A DNA stretch of 64,000 bases. It comes from Streptomyces sp. NRRL F-6492 (lineage in GTDB: Bacteria > Actinomycetota > Actinomycetes > Streptomycetales > Streptomycetaceae). How positions within the stretch are numbered: the stretch's first letter is position 1; every line of letters begins with the position of its first letter. The stretch spans positions 3,018-67,017 of the forward strand of contig NZ_LGEG01000214.1 of assembly GCF_001280125.1 (NCBI RefSeq), read 5' to 3'. Positions 61,486 to 64,000 of this stretch are shown here, in pieces. The notes under the pieces were generated by a model. The model was not told where the DNA came from, did no database searches, and saw nothing but the letters and a program-made list of their open reading frames with translations. A program made the translations under genes and the position numbers.

Positions 61486-62421
61486 GTGACGGTGGAAGTC
61501 AGCAGGGCCAGTGCGAACGAGACTGTTACGGAACACAGGTTGTCGTACGAGGGCTTCGCCTACGACGCGCGGGTCGTAGGGTCGCCGGCCGAGCCGGGCA
61601 CCGTGCCGGTGGTGGTCCTGGGAGGCTCCTCACAGGACCGCTACACCTGGGTGAGGCACGAGACGCGGCTGACGCCAACAGCCGCGGTCATCACCGTGGA
61701 CCTGCCGGGTTACGGGTCCGCCGACTTCCTGCCGGCCACCTACGGTTTGGACTTCCTGGCCGACGCGGTCCACCACATGATCACCGATCTCGGACATCCC
61801 GTCGTGCACCTGATGGGGGCCTGCTACGGAGGCAACGTCGCCCTGCGCTTCGCGCAACGCCACCCGGAGGCCGTGAGGAGCATGATCCTGGCAGGTACGA
61901 CGCTGGTCGTGCCCGAGAACTTCAAAGCGGCGGTCGCCGGATGGGAGGAGATGCTGCGACGGGGGGACCGGGTCGGCTACGCCTCCGGCATGGTGGCGGC
62001 GTTCACAGCGCCCGAGGAACTCGGGCCCGTCCGCAAACGCAACGTCATGGCCCGTATGCTCCTCCGGCAGGGCACGAACCGCACCGCGCACGAACTGCGC
62101 ATGGACGCCGAGCACAGCGACCGCGTACTCCGCCACGGCGTGTACGCCTCAGGACCGCTGCCCGATGTCCCCTGTCTGGCCTTCACCGGCGAGTACGACA
62201 CCCTCACGCCGCCCTCCCACAGCCGTCAGGTGGCGGGGCTCTTCCCTCGCGCACGGTTCACCACGGTCAAGGAGACCGACCACCTCTCACTGCTGGAAAG
62301 GCCTTTTGAGGTGGCCGATCTGTGGCAGCGCTTCTACACCGGTACTCCTTTCGACGAGCTCGACTTTCTGAACGACGTAGAACGGCTCGACCGCCCCGCG
62401 GCGCCCATGGCGTCCATGTGA
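61486..62421 (+). CDS. Alpha/beta hydrolase with Cys nucleophile
   Basis: A 311-aa hydrolase-fold protein. The elbow is LMGACYGGNVALRFAQRHP, i.e. G-x-C-x-G-G, as in polyhydroxyalkanoate synthases and dienelactone hydrolases rather than Ser esterases. The Asp lies in TGEYDTLTPP and the His in ETDHLSLLERP. GTG 61486 with GAGGAGG upstream. Acyl transfer or thioester chemistry is possible; the substrate is unknown. No fatty-acid or polyketide genes are adjacent. Confidence 0.88.
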   Translation: MTVEVSRASANETVTEHRLSYEGFAYDARVVGSPAEPGTVPVVVLGGSSQDRYTWVRHETRLTPTAAVITVDLPGYGSADFLPATYGLDFLADAVHHMITDLGHPVVHLMGACYGGNVALRFAQRHPEAVRSMILAGTTLVVPENFKAAVAGWEEMLRRGDRVGYASGMVAAFTAPEELGPVRKRNVMARMLLRQGTNRTAHELRMDAEHSDRVLRHGVYASGPLPDVPCLAFTGEYDTLTPPSHSRQVAGLFPRARFTTVKETDHLSLLERPFEVADLWQRFYTGTPFDELDFLNDVERLDRPAAPMASM

Positions 62422-62636
62422 AGCGCCACGGCCGGACCGCTCGCGAAAGCAGCCAGACGCGGATGGGGACCCCCGCCCCGTCGACGCGTTGTCCGTGAGG
62501 GCGGCCGCCACAGTGAACCGGTGACGGCCTGCACCCCGGTCGTACACGGGACTTCCCCTTCGTGGTCGCGTGCTTCAGCCCGCCGTTTTCCCTCGGCCCC
62601 GAACATCGGCGTCGGCGGACGAGGACGTGTCCGAGC

Positions 62637-62745
62637 ATGGATTCTGCCGTCCGCCGAGGCGAGCTGACGGATGAAGCGTGTGAACGGATAGCACCTTTGC
62701 TGCCGGTGCAGCCTTACGAGCTGGTGCGTGACAGTGGTGGAGCTG
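62637..62745 (+). pseudogene. IS5-type transposase start joined to a repeat-like end
   Basis: VRRGELTDEACERIAPLLP is the N-terminus of an IS5-type transposase. It breaks off directly into CGAGCTGGTGCGTGACAGTG, which resembles one end of the dispersed repeat (copy C). Confidence 0.55.
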
Positions 62746-62768
62746 TATTCACCTGATCGGGGTCGTGG

Positions 62769-63020
62769 TCAGGTGTTGGCGGTGCGGTCGGAGACGAGGC
62801 CGAGGCAGCTCTCGTCCAGGAGCACTTCCACGCCGGGAAAGTACTGGGAGCAGGTCGTGATTCCTTCGTTGCGTGGGGCGGTCACGTCGTGCATCCACCC
62901 TGGTGGTACGGCATCCGCCCAGAGCGTGCGGCCCTGGGTGTCGGCAATGACGACAGCCTTCATCATGTTCTGCTTCTTCTTCTCACGCCGCAGATGGATC
63001 AGCGTGGCGACCAGCCGATG
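62769..63020 (-). pseudogene. IS5-type DDE transposase middle fragment
   Basis: KKKQNMMKAVVIADTQGRTL, WADAVPPGWMHDVTAPRNEG and FPGVEVLLDESCLGL match the catalytic middle of the HTH-DDE transposase whose ends are seen at 42.3 kb. Both ends are missing here. Confidence 0.7.
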
Positions 63021-63095
63021 CGCCGGCACTGCCGATTGACCATGAGCGTTGGAGGACGGTGGTGTGATCGCTACTGTCTCGGGTAGCGGGTGGAC

Positions 63096-63401
63096 ATGTT
63101 CAAACATCGACGTGTACGGGTCGCGTGCGTGCTGGTAGTCGGATGGGTGGCACTGACCGTCGTGGAGTGGCGGGTGGAGCAGGCACCTTGGCGCACGGCT
63201 GTGGTGAGTGGGTTTCTGATGGCGTGCGTAGTGGCGGGTACCTGGTGGTTCGCCGAGATGACGCAGGGTCTGTCCTCACGGACGCGCAGGAGGCGCCGAA
63301 CTGTTGGGCCCTCCGCCGACAACCGTCCCGGTGAAGAAACGAGGCACATGCACCCGACCCGCGTGCCTGCCGGTGGCACCAAGGACGACATACGTCATTG
63401 A
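63096..63401 (+). CDS. Small membrane protein
   Basis: A 101-aa protein with two hydrophobic segments (VACVLVVGWVALTVVEWRV and VVSGFLMACVVAGTWWFAEM) and a basic, hydrophilic C-terminus. ATG 63096 or GTG 63090; the ribosome site is weak. It sits between IS fragments, so it may be a gene remnant. Function unknown. Confidence 0.5.
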   Translation: MFKHRRVRVACVLVVGWVALTVVEWRVEQAPWRTAVVSGFLMACVVAGTWWFAEMTQGLSSRTRRRRRTVGPSADNRPGEETRHMHPTRVPAGGTKDDIRH

Positions 63402-63479
63402 GCCCTTTTCGACCTGACCGGGCGGCTCACGGTCCGGCAGCGGGAGATCGGTGTGCGGTGACAATGACTGCCCGCCATC

Positions 63480-63903
63480 CGTCAGGCCCTGTTTACCTTG
63501 GCCCGTCTACGGTGCGGCGGTACCTACGCTCGACTTGCCACCGGGTTCGGAATCGGGATTACTACCGTCTGCCGGGGCATACGCGAGGCCGTATGAGTCC
63601 TGGCCGCTCTCGTACCGACCTTGGCCGAGGCGGTGAAGTCCGTCAGGACGAAGGCGTTCGTCACCCTGGACAGGATCCTGTCGCGGGGGCTGGAGCGTGC
63701 TGTGCGGACAAGGCGTACCAGGGTGTCGGCCGGTACATCCGAGTTCCCTTCCGGAGGCATCGGCTCAAGCGCTGGAAGCGCCGGCATTCGCTGTGTGGGT
63801 GAGTATGCTACGGCTGTTCTGAAGGGCCGGTGCCTTCTGCGGAAGCTCCGTTACAGCACCAACCGGATCACTGACGTCGTGAAGGTCGTCGTCCTTCACT
63901 AAG
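63480..63903 (+). pseudogene. IS5-family transposase, multiply broken
   Basis: Pieces in several frames: CGGTYARLATGFGIGITTVC, VPTLAEAVKSVRTKAFVTLD, CCADKAYQGVGRYIRVPFRR, RCLLRKLRYSTNRITDVVKV. In order they trace an IS5-family transposase with an internal deletion of about 60-70 residues and at least two frameshifts. Confidence 0.75.
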
Positions 63904-63939
63904 AGGTTGTCTCACATGGTCTGAGCTGCATGGGGCATG

Positions 63940-64000
63940 ATGGCGCTTGTGGCTGTCGATCTTTCCTCTCGTCTTGTTCCTGACGGGTTGTGGGCTCTGA
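63940..64000 (+). CDS. Transposase start, cut by window end
   Basis: ATG 63940 opens ALVAVDLSSRLVPDGLWAL, which resembles the N-terminus of an IS5-type transposase. Only about 20 codons lie in the window. Whether it is intact cannot be seen. Confidence 0.45.
   Translation, partial: MALVAVDLSSRLVPDGLWAL

Noticed and set aside
1..64000. CRISPR array or cas genes
   Set aside because: No regularly spaced repeats of suitable length and no cas-like proteins were seen.
1..64000. tRNA, rRNA or phage-type att sites
   Set aside because: No cloverleaf or rRNA segments were recognised; a tRNA scan would be needed to exclude them fully.

Overview
The window is about 70% GC, with strong third-position G/C bias, frequent GTG/TTG starts, GGAGG-type ribosome sites and Streptomyces-typical families: streptogrisin protease, SpoIIE-type phosphatases, a T7SS-type RHS toxin, Lsr2-like DNA-binding tails and many IS110/IS5/IS701/IS21 relics. 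It is most likely a Streptomyces chromosome, probably an arm, because intact genes alternate with a dense graveyard of decayed insertion sequences. All identifications come from reading the sequence and recalling family motifs; no database search was run.

0-20 kb is mostly ordinary metabolism and regulation: a MoxR ATPase and companion; an EF-hand protein; an HSL esterase; ArsR; a Roadblock-like protein; a P450/ferredoxin pair with a divergent TetR and its likely operator; a NYN-domain protein; an orphan sugar-binding lipoprotein; an aldo/keto reductase; DoxX; a wecB / 57-aa membrane peptide / GT2 polysaccharide operon; an SGNH esterase; a streptogrisin-like protease with terminator; and an HTH / Clp-N pair with a leaderless promoter inside two palindromes.

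20-28 kb holds an IS21 remnant, small hypotheticals, and a 1574-aa RHS toxin with a His-Me-finger nuclease tip. The toxin is translationally coupled to an immunity-like SUKH protein that ends in an Lsr2-type DNA-binding domain.

28-50 kb is accessory. Live genes (cyclase/Usp pair, PAP2, DLH-like, zinc-ribbon/L7L12-like, DsbA-like lipoprotein, TetR/saccharopine dehydrogenase, GlsB, STAS/RsbW pair) are separated by broken transposases, truncated genes and a ~100-bp dispersed repeat present at least three times.

50-61 kb is again gene-dense: TMEM175-like channel, SDR, MscL with zinc ribbon, ZIP transporter, and a regulatory island with two SpoIIE-type phosphatases and two MarR regulators, where two near-identical 24-bp palindromes flank one MarR gene. 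A 731-aa HEAT-repeat protein and a Cys-nucleophile alpha/beta hydrolase follow. 62.5-64 kb is IS5-type debris, ending in the start of another transposase cut by the window edge.

The STAS/RsbW pair at 45.5-46.5 kb and the two phosphatases at 54-58 kb are the parts of a partner-switch circuit. The RHS/SUKH pair is a self-contained conflict module.
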